A DNA stretch of 64,000 bases from Edolisoma coerulescens (Eukaryota > Chordata > Aves > Passeriformes > Campephagidae): NCBI GenBank assembly GCA_013397115.1, contig VWZW01005395.1, positions 274,427 to 338,426 of the forward strand, in the 5' to 3' direction. The translations under genes and the position numbers were made by a program. Positions within the stretch are counted from its first letter, which is position 1; every line of letters starts with the position of its first letter. The notes under the pieces were generated by a model. That model did not search any database, was not told the origin of the DNA, and worked only from the letters and a program-made list of their open reading frames with translations. Of the stretch, positions 44,936-58,339 are shown piece by piece.

Positions 44936-47900
44936 ATATGTAAAAATGTGGGGATTCCACAGTGATTTCTAACCTTTCTTGACATTTTATATTTAAAAAA
45001 AAAAAAAAAAAAAAGCTTTGAAAGAAATGTTTGCAGCTTATCTTCCTAGGTTTCTGGGGGGATATTGATGTTTTATCTGGATATGGTGTATTATAGAGAC
45101 ATTTTTAAAAATGAAGAGTAAAGGCGAAGGGATTTTCATACCTATTTTCTTTGAATGTTTTTGCTTGATCAGTCCTATGCTTTTGGAAGGGGACAACTCC
45201 CTCACTCCAAAGAAAGGAAGTTCCTTTCCCAGTCTGTTCTAAGTAGGATTGCACTAGGTACTAAAATCTGTCAATGATGTAGAGAACCGAGTGACAGGAG
45301 TAATTAGTGCCAGCAGGATGAAGCTTCCTAAGTGGGAAAAATCAAGACCTGCATGAGAGCTCATTTCTTTCTTCAGAAGTGGAAATTGGTGAGGAAGGAA
45401 GACTGGGCTGCACTGTGTGTTTGGCATTGAACTCCTCAGCCTACAGAGACCTTGAAATAATAAGGGAAAGACTAGTTCGGCCTGAAATATTTAATAGGAT
45501 TGATTGAATTATTTTGTTCAAAATTATTTCACCACAAGACGGATTTAACTTTCCTTTTTTGCTGAACCTATGAGTCAGAATCTTTGTCATCCCTGTAGAA
45601 AAAACAGTCAGTGTACTTATTATTTTTCCACATCATGAAGCATTACTACGCCAGTGTTTCCTTCTTCTCTCATAATCTTTGCATTTAAAAAGGGAAAATA
45701 ATTTTTAAGCACTTGTCTAGTGCTGTTGGAATGGTTCCATCTAAGTACGTATGTGGAGTGTGTGGCTGAAGGATCCCCCAGGTCTCCTGTCAGGCACCAT
45801 TTATTTGATTTGAAGGAGTTAACATCTAATTTCTTTAAATTGCCCTGAAAATCCAGTTTCCTTACTCCTTTTTCTCTTTGAGTAAGGAGAACTCCTAAAA
45901 CAGTGGACAATTACACTGTAATTATGTACTCATAAAATTGCATAACTTTATAAGCATATAATTATATCAGCATCTAATTTTAATATATTCCAGACCTGGC
46001 AAAATTGAGGAAGTCAGTTCACAGTGGCTTTGCAGTGCCCATCTGCAGTGTAAGAGTCTTTTACAGGACATCATTTGGGATAGAAGGTCTTGGAGAGAGG
46101 AGACGGAAGGAGTGAAAAAGGAGGAGAGTCAGCACACCAAGAGTCCATGGAGCCCACCCTGTTTTGATAGGGTGGTGGGGATGGGCTTTCTGCACCCTCA
46201 TTTGTCCCTCCTTTGAATTAAAAACTTGAACTTTGGGATAAAGTATTTTCCAGTAACTTAAGGCAAGGTTTTCCAAGTCTACCTTTTGCCAGGATTAGAA
46301 TATTGGGGGTTACAGGTTAAAAGAGGACTACCCCATCCTTATGCATTTCATTGATTTTTTCTAATTTCTTCTCCTTTGCTCACTGAAACAACGTGACGTT
46401 TTTGTTTACTTTTGAACTCAAAGATGATGTGGTTTTCTGAATTCCATCTTCCACTGATCCATGGGAAGCATGTAAGAGGAGTGTTTAACTACACAGTGCA
46501 GTGAAATCTTTTACAACACCTCTAACACAGACAGATCTTTGAACACGGTTCAATTTGTCTTTTTGCAAGAAAATTTCAGCTTTTTCTTATTTCCTTGCAA
46601 TTAGCTGTTAATGAGCTGTATTATGCAATATTTTACATAGAAAAAACTTTATCTATTAAAATTAGGCAGTACTTGCTCATTTTTCCACCACTTGGTAGAT
46701 ATCAGTGCTCTTTCCCTGGCAAAACTAAATTTAAAGACAGAAGAGCCTGATCCTGTTCTATCGAAGGCATTGGGAGATTTTCAATTGCCTCTAGTGGGAT
46801 TTGGATCAAAACTGAAAGAATAATTACAACATTGGTACACTTCTATGAACAAACTTAATTTTATTTTAAAAAAAACTATTTAGTGGATAATGTAAATGTC
46901 ATATATTTATTATATTTGAATATTAGCAATGTTTTTATTACGAAGTCTCGCAATCTTAACCGAAAAGTTAATTTAAATTAGCTGTCATCTGAACTATTGG
47001 CTAGAGATTTGAAAATGTGCTGAGTAACTATCTTCATTTCCAAATTCTGCTTTTTTTCAGAAAGATCTATCAGTGTTTAGAGAGCACTAGAGACCCACAT
47101 GAAGTGCTCTGTACTGAGCTGTGCCATGGAAGCATCATGTAGTCAGGGACTGACTACTTAATTGCACATTATTGTGCGGCAAATTAATTTATTTTCACTT
47201 GTCTGCAAGCATGTGAACATGTGTCCCTTTTCCACAAACTTCATTAGTTTTCATTGCACAGAGGTCTGATAGAACCTGATGGTCACTCTTACCTCTGCAT
47301 TGATCAGTAATGCTACATCATTTTGAAATACTGACAATTAAGGGTCTGTCCGTGAGAGCTCATGAGTGTATTGAGTTAGAATGTTTTCCATTAATTTTTT
47401 CCAGTAATAACCCTGGTCCATTTGAGACATTGTTTAATAGTCCATAACTCCTACTTTAATAGGAAACAATAATTGATTTCTACTTGTACTTGAATACTGT
47501 GGGCTATAAATCTTAACACATTTAATACCCAGTTAATGATACACCTCTGGAAATAGCAATGGAAGGAAAGACTGGGCCACCATTGCTTGCATATGCAACC
47601 TCGAAGATTTACAGGGTGTTTGCTCAAATCACATGGAGTACAAGGGAATTAATCATTTTTCTACAAGGGAAAAAACCCCCAAACACAGCAAAACAAAACA
47701 AACCCAAGAAAACATCACAACCAGCAATGGTACATTGTGCCATTGTGGCTTTGCTAACAACATGTGCATCATCCAGCGTTCTGTAACACAGCCAACCACA
47801 AATGCATAAATAATACGTGCCTGCAAGAGATCCAAGACCTGGTGCACAATTGCACAAATGGGATTCAGGGAGTCATCTGCAAGGAATAAAACCAGCAAGA

Positions 47901-48138
47901 TACAAACCGGCCAGTAACATCATCCCCGTTGTTTTTGCAGAGCAAGGCAGGAAGGCGACCTCTTATCACTCATTGTTTAACCATGTAAATGCTAAGCAAG
48001 AGCTAGGCCTTGACTGTGAGTGTGGATAATAATCATCAATCAACTAAAATCCTTACTTTTGATTTGATTTATCAATATTTTCAGCATTTCTATCCCACTG
48101 ATCTCTAATTCCCTAAGTGATGCACAGGTATACCTACA
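44936..48138. other. unannotated AT-rich sequence with poly-A tract
   Basis: A 20-A run lies at 44995-45014 with no retroposed gene recognisable upstream. The remainder holds no recognised gene or element. Confidence 0.5.
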
Positions 48139-48265
48139 TTCATGGAACCACAGTAAGTTTGAGGGGGGAAGGGACCTCTTCAGGTGATGTCACCTACCTC
48201 CTCTTCTCAAGGAGCCCATCTAGGGCAGCTTGCTTAGGACAGGTTGTGGTTCCAGTTGTGTTCTC
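48139..48265 (-). mobile_element. old CR1 LINE 3' end
   Basis: TTCATGGAACCACAGTAAG, then GGGAAGGGACCTCTTCAGG and GATGTCACCTACCTCC keep the layout of a reverse CR1 end with heavy decay. Confidence 0.65.
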
Positions 48266-51200
48266 TTGCAACAAATTTATGTGCAAGCAAAACGTGTGAA
48301 ATTATATAGAAATTTCACTTTGTTTGCTTGGAACCTCTTGATTTTTTCTTGCATACTTCACTGCTCTACAGCAGGAATTCACTGGGATGTGTAAGAAGCT
48401 GATATTCCAGGTGACTGAAATGAGTGAAGAACTGAGCTAATAAGAGATTGATTCTGTATCTTTCTGCTGATTGACTAATGACACATAAGCTTAAAAGTTC
48501 TGTTATTCTCTTTTTTTAGGGATCCGAGTGATAGATTTGAATACTGCAGAAGAACTCAAGCTTTGCTCTTTCTCAATTGAGAGAAAATTTACTGCGACAT
48601 GATCTTGTAATTCTGCTTGCTCTGTGGCAGGCAAAGAGAAGAGATTAAAGATATTACATGGGTAGTGTTAATTTGCAAAGCCATCCTTTCCCTAGGAGAC
48701 AGCCACTTGTAGGAGTTTTCTGGTCTAAATACCTGACAGAAGACACACCACTAACACCACTATTTTCTGAAATTCACTTGTTTTTAATGTCATTAAAATC
48801 ACTCTCGGGAGCAAGGGGGAAGGAGGGCAAAGAAGACAGTGAGGGAGGGAGGAAGGAAAGAACGAATGAACAAGCATCCCTAACAATTTGCAATGTAGTA
48901 ATTATATATAATTGAACATCCGTGGTCATAGAAATTACTGATTGCCTGTGAATCTGCAGGTCAGTGCTTGCTTTTAAATAAGATTTGAGGAAGCACCAGG
49001 GCAGCAGGTAGAATGGAAATGACTCACATTCTCTGCTAGTAATCCAAATCAATAGGCTGAGATCAAGATACGAGAGTCAACCCAGCGCTCTGGTGAGGGG
49101 TGGGTGATGGAACACACAGAAGACATTGTTTATGTTATTTTTTCCTTAGCTTTATATACTTTTCAGGTTTGGAAAGCGACCACTTTTACTGTGCATTGAC
49201 AGTGAAATGTCCCAATGTAAATAGAATGAATGGCATGGTGTCTCTGCCACTAAACATTTTGGGTGAATGGAACAGGATGCAGTGGAGAAGGCGGAGACAG
49301 CAACTAGCGCCTGTAGAATTCTCAAGAGTCCAACTCTGCACCCTAACAATTCACATACATCTGAAGTGGATATTTTATTAAAGTTCAGGTAAGCCCTTGG
49401 GATTAGAGCCATATAAATAAATCTTTACAGAAATTATGCCCATTGTTATGCAAGAGTTTTGGAATCGGCATTCTGTTCAGCTTTTGATAAGATACTGCTC
49501 AAACCCCCAGAAAACTCCTGGGGAATTTAATATTTTAGTGGTTTTGTCATTATGTTCGTTTTAAGATTGGGTTTTCCACTTTGTTTTTGATATATTATAG
49601 CACTGAATTATTAAATAGATGAAAAATTACGTGCTACACTAGGGTGGCAGACTTTATTGATTAGGCCTTTTTACTACATGAAAAATTTTTGATAGAATTT
49701 TTGATCTTCTTTTGCATTAAACAGGGACAAAAATTTATTAACTACATTTTATATACAAGTCCTCCTTTGGGACAAGGATGCAGCATGATGATTTTTTTTG
49801 AGATCTCTCCCTAATTCATTTCATACCTCTTTTTCTTTCAGCCAACTTTAGTTACGCCAGTTTTTCTGGACATCTATAAAATCAGACTTACCATTTGATT
49901 TTTTAAATTGTGTTTTTCTGTTGAATTTAAATTGTGCTCTTTAACAATGCTTGACATACTGGGGCTGATAATGGCAGCTTAAAGAACCTGCAGCACATCT
50001 CCTGTCACAAGGTGCTTTTGCTGACATCACCTTGGAACAGGGTATAATTGCCAGAATTTTTTAAGAACCACTCATTTATGTAACTGAGGAAATAAATAGC
50101 TGTAATCCTGAGTATCTGCTGTTTGTTTCACAGTTGATTTTAATTATCTTTGGAGGTTTACAAGGGAGAAGTACATTATCTTTACACTAGGAGTTAATGG
50201 CTAATTAATAGGTTTTGTGTCACACATGATGATTACAGCCCCTGAACCGTTGAGAGATTTGTTGCTTGTGAAAAAAATACATAACAACATTTGTGGAGGT
50301 TCACCATCAAAACACATAATTTCCTCTCCTTTTGAGTATGATTTACCTTTATTTTTTTAACTAAACTGAAAAGCTAAAGCCATCTAAACAATGAGGATGA
50401 GAGCTGGTGTGGCTTTATTTCATTTCAAATGTGATACCATTCAACCAATACCATTATTTATTTCAAGTCTAAAGTGTAAAAAAAAATCATTATGGGATCT
50501 CAGATGATTAAAGTTAAAATTAAGCAACAACGGCCAGAAATGTTTGGAGAAAAAAGGATTATGAAACATAATGAATGGACTGTGTGTTATTCGATGCAAA
50601 ATCAACTTTATTACATTTAATCTTCAGATTTGTCTTTTAAGATGTTCTGAGATAAGGCACAAATGATGGTCATTAAAAGGGAAGGGGGAAATAGGAAAGG
50701 TAAGAAATTATAGATATTGAAAAAATTTCATTCTATTGTCTTGCTGTTTCCCTCTGAAATGACATATAAATACTACATAGAATAAAGCTGTACTCTGCCA
50801 AGAATTCTATATTTGATAACAAATTATCCTTTCTCAGTCACCAAGAAGAAATCTGAAACACTTGATTCCCTGGGCTCAAGGGCCTCTCCTCTACGGACAA
50901 AACTGATCTGCTTCTGAATTATTGTATCAAATGTCTCTCCTTTGGTCAAGAACAAACAAACAAACATGTTGCTCTAATACAGAGTGGGCAGAATAATTTA
51001 TTGGCTTTAACAGTGCATTTTTTATTTCTTGGCTGGCCTGAAAACTGCATTGGAAAAGCTGCAATGTGGTAGTTGCAGACAAAGGGTTTGAAAGAGCCCT
51101 TTGTACACTTTTCAGTCTTACTAAGAGGTAGGACAAAGTTCAGGTATGTTAGCAGTTTAGCTTAATAAAGCTTAGTTTGTTTATTCACTCCCCAAAAAAA

Positions 51201-51452
51201 CCTAAAAAAACAAAAGGAAATTCAATTCTGTAGAGAAGTTCTTTGCCAGCCGTGGTTACTACGGCTTTTCCCTGCTGTTAGAGTGAAATAGGCAAATCTA
51301 GAAATAATGTGTGCTGAAGTATGGGTAGACCTCATAGTATTTACCACCTCTTGTTTTCAGCATCTTCCCCCAAAAGGGAAGGGGGAGGAGAGGGAGAATC
51401 TAGAAAAATTCCTGTGGTTTTGTGGATCAAATTTCCTTTAATTTTATTTCAG
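48266..51452. other. unannotated AT-rich sequence
   Basis: A purine-rich stretch lies at 48813-48866 and a weak exon-like segment at 48520-48602. No gene or element is recognised. Confidence 0.5.
48520..48602 (+). other. weak candidate exon segment
   Basis: After a TTCTCTTTTTTTAG acceptor, one frame is open for 26 codons to TGA (IRVIDLNTAEELKLCSFSIE...). A second frame is open for about 20 codons, so coding is not favoured. The peptide is not recognised and no donor was identified. Confidence 0.12.
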
Positions 51453-51545
51453 GCCAAGGCTCCGAGCAACCTGCTTAATCGAAGACGTTGAACTGGATGA
51501 TCTCCAGAAAATTTCTTTTCGTTCTCAAACATTCCATGATTTTGT
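51453..51545 (+). mobile_element. old CR1 LINE 3' end
   Basis: GAACTGGATGATCTCCAGAA followed by TTCTCAAACATTCCATGATT reproduces the CR1 terminal segment and tail in diverged form. Confidence 0.65.
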
Positions 51546-52174
51546 TTCTAGGATAAGAATGGACTGCAAACTGTTTCTAAGATAAGAAGCTGCAGACTGG
51601 GTGAGAGGAAGAAAGGAAGCAGTTACACCTGGAACCAAGATGTGGGGTCAACAAAAGGCAGCGATACACCTCTGTTACTGTGGCTCCATCCTTTGAAAGT
51701 ACCATACGGTTAAAACAGAAGGGAACTCAGGCTAAAAACCAGTTGTTTTTTATGCAGATTTAGCTCTTAATCCTCTGGACATTTTTCAGTTTGTTAGAAC
51801 ATGTTTGTTAATGGCTAATAGTGTTCCAAGCAAAAGTAATGCGTTTATAATACCTGCCTGTAAGTTTTCCTGTTTACTTGGCACTCGTTATTCTTTCTGT
51901 GAATAAATAGATTTACTACTCTAATTGTGTATTACATGTGGGAGCTGTAAATAATATCCTCTATATGGAAACAGGAAATAGCTTTCCTGGAAGCTGTCCA
52001 TGTTTGATTTGGTGTCTAGTTAGAGCTAACATTAATTCTAGAAGTCCAGACTGAGTGCAGATTTGTCCAAGGGATATACTGCAGATGGTTGGGCTGAGAT
52101 CATAGTACCAATGGCTCTGTCACAGAAACACCAAAAGTCTCAGGAAAGGTAACTGCAGCTGCTTTGTACTAACT
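51546..52174. other. unannotated sequence
   Basis: No recognised feature. Confidence 0.5.
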
Positions 52175-52383
52175 TTTTATGAGGGTGGGGAGGCCCTGGC
52201 ACAGGGTGCCCAGAGAAGCTGTGGCTGCCCCTGGATCCCTGGAAGTGTCCAAGGCCAGCTTGGACAGGGCTTGGAGCAGCCTGGGACAGTGGAAGGTGTC
52301 CCTGCCCATGGCAGGGATATTAGAACCAGATAACCTTTAAAGGTCCTTTTGCCCCTGAAGTATTCTGGGATTCTATGATTCTT
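52175..52383 (+). mobile_element. CR1 LINE 3' end
   Basis: GGCCCTGGCACAGGGTGCCC, CTGGATCCCTGGAAGTGTCC and GGTGTCCCTGCCCATGGC lead to the tail TTCTGGGATTCTATGATTC. It is 5'-truncated and comparatively well preserved. Confidence 0.95.
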
Positions 52384-52629
52384 GTTGCAAATGAGCAGTG
52401 ACAGAGCAAGGAAAAATAACTTCCCTAAGAGTTTGCTTTCATACTTATAGTGGTCAAAAATATGGCTTTAATTTTGTTCTGTTTCCAGATTATGGTCATT
52501 ATTGAAGTAGACGAGAAAAGGGACTGAAAGAGAGAGAAGAGATAAATAAAAATAATACTCTACCTGTCGTGGAGATATTGACAAGTAGATTAACAGCCCA
52601 AATGACCAATCTGTCAACAAATAGTTCTC

Positions 52630-53470
52630 ACGGAATCACAGAATATGCTGAGTTGGAAGGGAACCACAAGGAACATGCAGTTCAACTCCTGGCCCTGCAC
52701 AGGACATCCCAACAATCCCACTCTGTCCCTGAGAGCAGTGTCCAAACACTCCTGGAATCCTGGCAGCCATGGGGCCGTGACCATTCCCTGAGGACCCTGT
52801 TCAGTGCCCCACCACCCTCTGGGGGAAGAACCTTTTCCTGATCTCCAGCTTAACCCTGCCCTGACACAGCTCCAGGTATTTCCTTGAGTCCTGTCCCTGG
52901 TCACAGACAGCAGAGATCAGAGCTGCCCCTCTGCTGCCCCTTGGGAGGATGTTGAAGAGCTCAGTGAGGTCTCAGTCTCCTCCATCCAGCTGAACAGACA
53001 AAGTGCCCTCAACTGCTCCTCATGTGGCTCCTCCAGACCCTTCACTATCCTTGTGGACTCCTTTGGATGCTCTCTGATGGCTTTACATCTTTTTTATCTT
53101 GTGGCACCCAAAACTGCCCTCAGCACTCGAGGTGAGGCCGCCCCAGCCCAGAGCAGAGCAGGACAATCCCCTCCCTGGCCCGACCGGCGCTGCTGGGCCT
53201 GGTGCCCCCCAGGACAGGGATGTCCCTCCTGGCTCCAGGGCACTGCCGACTCAGATCCAACTGGCCATGGACCAGGACCCCCAAGGCTCTTCCCACAGCT
53301 GCTCTCCAGCCTCTTGCTCCCCTGTCCATACACACAGCCAAGGTTGTCCCATCCCAGGGGCAGAATCCGGCCCTTTCCCTTGTTAAACTCCATAAAATCA
53401 GTGATTGCCCATCTCTCTAATTTGTTGAGGTCTCTGCAGGGCCTCTCTGCCCTCGAGGATATTCTCTCAG
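52630..53470 (-). mobile_element. CR1 LINE 3' part, about 840 bp
   Basis: It starts ACGGAATCACAGAATATGC and proceeds through the untranslated end into pol. On the minus strand, from about 53465, the text reads EDILEGREALQ-like to CSGLGRPHLEC near 53120, then the 3' end. Frameshifts and stops break the frame. It is the longest minus-strand CR1 end here. Confidence 0.93.
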
Positions 53471-56400
53471 AATATAAGTGTAGGAACTTCCATTGTTTAA
53501 TGAATTCCAGAAAGATCAAGTAAAATGAAAATGAAACAAGCATCTAGTGTAGGTAGCTCTTACTTCATTTATGTGCCTACATACACAGGGTATCATGATT
53601 TCCTCCACGTGAGACACCCAAATATTGCAGGTGCTTTGGAAAACTTCATCTGCTTCTTGGGTCATGAAGAATTCTTCAAAATTAATTAGCCAGAGCTTTC
53701 TCGGTCTGAGATGTACTTAAGGATATTTATGTTTTTAAAATGCCACTCAGATGTGCTACAAGGGTCTACATCTTCTGTATAATTTGAATTTAAGAAATAG
53801 CTTTCAATAGATATCATTCCCAAAATTTAATGGTGAAGAGAAATATTCCTAAGCCAGTTCAACCTCTTTGTTACTTCATTTGAGAAAAGTCCTGAGACAA
53901 AAACAGTGGTCATGAGACTGATGCAATCCCAAAAATACATCAGCAAATTGCAGCAGAGGTGTTAATCTTGTTCTAAACAGAAATAATTTACTGCATCCCC
54001 AAATGTGGCTTAGCAACACGTGTTTATATAATAGTAGATATAAATATTGAAAAAAACAAAACCTGTAATGAGATTAGACTAGAAGGATTGTGAAATTGTG
54101 AGGCAAATCAGATTAATTTTCTCAAAATGATCACTGTGTCTGCTACATATGAGATCAGTGTCATAGGCAATTTTGTGATAATTTGTATTATGGACATACA
54201 CTTTTGAACACTTTTAACCTTTGTTTATTGTTGTGTTTTGGGTAGAAGCCACTAAAGTGGGAACGGGTTGTTGATGGATTAAATTCTGAACTCTGTTAAG
54301 AAAGAAATGGCTCAAGACCGAAAGTTCCTAATGTTTTCCAAAGCTGAGATAGTGCTTTTAATCTGAAGTTAGACTAATAAATAGTGAATTTTTGATTATC
54401 AGTCATCTTACTGGTGGCCCCATTAAAGTTACAAGAATGTTCATAATTGTCAGTTTGGATGTGCCTGTACTATTTATATAACTGGGGCCTTTGTAGCTGA
54501 CTTTGACTTCAGAAATAAAACTAAAAACAGCAAAAGTTTCAACATCTGCATGAAAGTCCCAATGTAGATGTTGGTTTTAGAGCTGAGGCCCTCATGCACT
54601 TGAAAGATATATTTTATTATCTATTCTACTTCTAAATTTTTAGATAAATTATTATTTCCTTTGGCCATACTAAAGATTATGGAAAATGACAGAGATTGAA
54701 TAGTGATTTATTTTTAAATGCCATTTTTATTGTAGCTTTAAAGAACTCCAAATCACAAGGCATCCAGTAATTCTATTAAAAATTTTATGATGTCTCCCTA
54801 TTCCACTGCTTGAAATATAAATTTTCCTTTGAGAAAACCATATCTACTTTTTAATAAGAATATCTCAACCCATGGTGCAATATGTCAGTGCTTTCAGACC
54901 TGTTTGGGTCACTTTACTTTATATAGATCAGCCTGAGGGGTTTTATAAGGAGATTTTAAAATTTGAACTTGTTCATCTAATAATATATCTGCGACAGAAA
55001 GTTTAGATCCAGATTTGACTCTTTTAACATTCATCTGCTGTTCTGTTTCAGGATTATAGACAGAAATATTCGTGTTAAAAATGTTGAGGGAATTTCTGCC
55101 TTCCTGTGAACAAGTAAAACCTCTAATTCTATGAATGTGTCCATGCAAGAAGGAAGAAATGGTCCAATGGCTTCTTCTCCATTACTGTTAATTTTGTCCT
55201 CTCCCTCCCAGTGCAGGAGCTGCATCAGCCCTTTACTCACCCATTAGGTATCAAATTTAAGTTTTTGTGGCTGAAAACATCTAAAATAGAACTATAGCCC
55301 TCTAGGATGTCCCTTGATGCTCCTTCCTCTGAGAGAGGGTTTTTTCCCTTTGGAGTGCGATCACAAAACAACTCAGAGATAAAGAATTAGCACCACCATT
55401 CTAATGATTTTTCTTTTTTTTAAATATAGTGCAGAAAAGTGATTTTCTAAAAACCACATGGCCCAGTTAAGGAATATGAGTGTTGTACATTGAGTAGATG
55501 GATTATTTTCTGCTTTTCATAGGCTGAATTTATAAACTGTCACTTCTTCCACACAGAGCTAAAGTCTAAATATTTTTTCTAGACCAGTGTATGGCAGTGC
55601 TGCTCATCATTGGCATCTTTTATTGATGGTGCATGGGTGGGATTTTAACAAATCTTGTATTTATATGACCTGTAACATTATTTCACTCTCATCTCCAACT
55701 CTCATGTCTCATGTTGCCACCTTCTAGAATACAGTATCTAACCACACGAAAATACACCTGCAAGAGCTAAAATTGCTAATTCTTTTCTATTGCAACTGAC
55801 ATATGGAAGGCTGAACAGTACATTTTTAAAGTTATCAATTTGGAATTGCTTTCTCTATCCACCTCCCATTTAAGATGCTTTTTTTCCTTTATCCAAAACA
55901 GTGAACAAAAGTAAATCAGGCAGTATATTAAGTGGCTGGAGACTGAACATCATCTACTATGCAGTACTGAAGAATTATGGCCAGAATTTGGCATAAGGCT
56001 TACCTCTAATTCCCGTATACAATATTTTGCTAACGTATATATATACTACTCTCAGCATAATTCATTTTGAATTAGAGAAGTGAAGGAAACTTATCCAAAA
56101 CTAAATGGGAAGAGTACCAAGTCAGAAGGGAATCATCTGGATTGCTGACAAACTGGGACAAGTAATGGCTGTGGCATGGTCACTAATGCAGGCTGAAATA
56201 AGGTGCTTGTCCTCTCTTTATGGGAGAGGGGCAATTAATGATAAGATCTGGAGCCAGGACAGTCTGTGCATCTGTTCAGTGGTTCAAATGCAGAAGAAAC
56301 TGATTATAGGTCTATGTATTCTTAAAAGGAGAAAAGGCCCTGAGGCAACTCAGTTAATCCTCAAAATAAGCCTGGCAACAGACAACACTGAACCTCAAAT

Positions 56401-56861
56401 TTAAACCGGAGGGTCCACTTTTGGTGGATAATGGTTCTGGGGGGTTTCTGGTCCAGTCCAGCCTGTCAGGCCCACACTGAAATCCTTTAGAAAAGCAGCC
56501 AAGAGCTAAAATGTGGGCAGTTTCTATCTAATAGTCATACTAACATGTTTTTCAGTGGTTTCCTGCTTACCTGTGTCCACGGTCTGCAGTTGACCTCAGA
56601 TGGCTTTTTTTGCTACCCAAAGTTAAACCTGAAATACTAACAACAGGAAAAGAGAACGCTGAGGATAAGTGGGTGATGTGACTTGAGCTATATCCAAGAC
56701 CACAGCAAAAGAGTGGAGATTTTGGGTTTGCTATTCCCAAAGCAAATCTGTAGAGATTCGAGTGGAGCCAAACATCACACCTCAGGGTACAGACTATTTG
56801 TGCTGGGTGGAGTCAGAACTCACAGATTATCCTGTTGCATTAAAGCCTATATCAACTTTCC
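53471..56861. other. unannotated AT-rich sequence
   Basis: No gene or mobile element is recognised in 3.4 kb. Short A/T runs and a TATATA run near 56036 are seen. Confidence 0.5.
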
Positions 56862-56945
56862 ACTAGACCAGGTCACTCCAAGCCCCATCCAACCTGGCCT
56901 TGAACACTTCTGGGGATGGGGCAGCCACAGCTTCTCTGGGAAGAA
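56862..56945 (-). mobile_element. CR1 LINE internal sliver
   Basis: CCACTAGACCAGGTCACTCC, CCAACCTGGCCTTGAACAC and GGGCAGCCACAGCTTCTCTG match the reverse CR1 segment seen elsewhere in the window. Both ends are missing. Confidence 0.85.
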
Positions 56946-58339
56946 TTGGTTCTCAGACCAAATTTCTGGGTGGCCCTGGCTATTACAAAAAAAGTCATAA
57001 ATAAATGTACACCATCAATATACCACTATTTTCCTAATCACAAAACTTCATTTCAGCTGCTTTTGTTTGCTATTATTACAAATTTTTCAGAGCTTGAAAG
57101 CATCAATTAATTGTGAAGAACTAGAAATTTAAAAATGCTTATTTCTAAACTTTGGATTTTTGGAAGCTCTCATCTTCTCCATGAACTTTAGAGTTCAGCT
57201 TTCCAAAAAGGAAATTGAAAAATATCTGAAACATTAGGGCTTTCCAAGTATTCTCAGTCGTATTTAGACATGCTGTAAATTAAAATTCACCCATGGCTTA
57301 CTGGAATTAGACAATGCTGTAGCTAATTTAGGCATGTAGTCTCTTATTCCTTGTGATTTATAAAGAGGTCAGACTAGTCTGTTTGCACTGCATATCTAAT
57401 TTCTTGAGATTTTTCTCGTACTTTGTTTTGTTTCTGGTACTGGATTATCATTATCAATTTGAAGGACTAAAGACATCAAAGCTGTATTCCCCCATTTTTG
57501 TGTTTTGCTTATACTTTGCCTTATCTACGTTTTCTACGCTGTAGAGAACATCTCCACAGCTCAAAAACGGACATATTTAAACTACTTTTCCCTTTAAAAA
57601 ATATAACAACATTTGTACATTTTATAAAAAGTTTTGAGAGGTCCCTGAAAGTTGCATTTCAGTGACATGGAGACATGAGTACAGACAATGTACAGAAGGT
57701 TGGGAAGAGGCAAAGCACTATTTCCAGCCAAAATGCTGAAAAACTATTAGCTGCCAAACATACAGAGATTTTTAAAGTGTGTTTTAAAACTCATCTCTTA
57801 CTTTTCACTGTCCCTGTGCTTGTAAGTTTATGGTGGCGCTCCCAGACTCACCTGGACAAACCTTGCCTTTATTCTCAACACATGTTTGCTGATGTCTTCT
57901 TTTTCACTTTTGTAGTCTGCAACCCACATCTATAGGACTGTGGTGAACAGTTTCTCATCCTTCTATCCAGAGACTGGCTAATTTTCCTTCTGCCCTTGGA
58001 TCTGGCAAGAAAATGGAAGAAAATATCCATCTCTAGATGGTGCAGAATCCACATGTTGGCTGTGCAAGGCAGGAACTGCTTCTTTACAATGGATGGATCT
58101 GGTTTTCTGTGGACTATTGAAGACTTCTATTTACAGCCACTAGTCACATTTAAAATGGACAAGTGGGCAACTGACTGTAGGCAGAGATTTCTGGTTCAAA
58201 GAGAGCTGGAATGTGCAAGACAGGTTTGTGTTAGCCAACACAAATTGGCCGGGTGGGCAAAGCAATCAAAAAAGGAAAACATCATAGACAGATCAGCACT
58301 CTTAATGTCTTACCCAATAACTCTACAGCCTGTAGGGAG
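56946..58339. other. unannotated sequence
   Basis: No gene is recognised. A 147-codon open frame (57996-58439) ends inside the neighbouring reverse-oriented CR1 and resembles no protein I know. Confidence 0.45.

Noticed and set aside
44995..45014. Poly-A tract as the end of a processed pseudogene
   Set aside because: No cDNA-like or open sequence is recognisable upstream and no flanking duplication was found.
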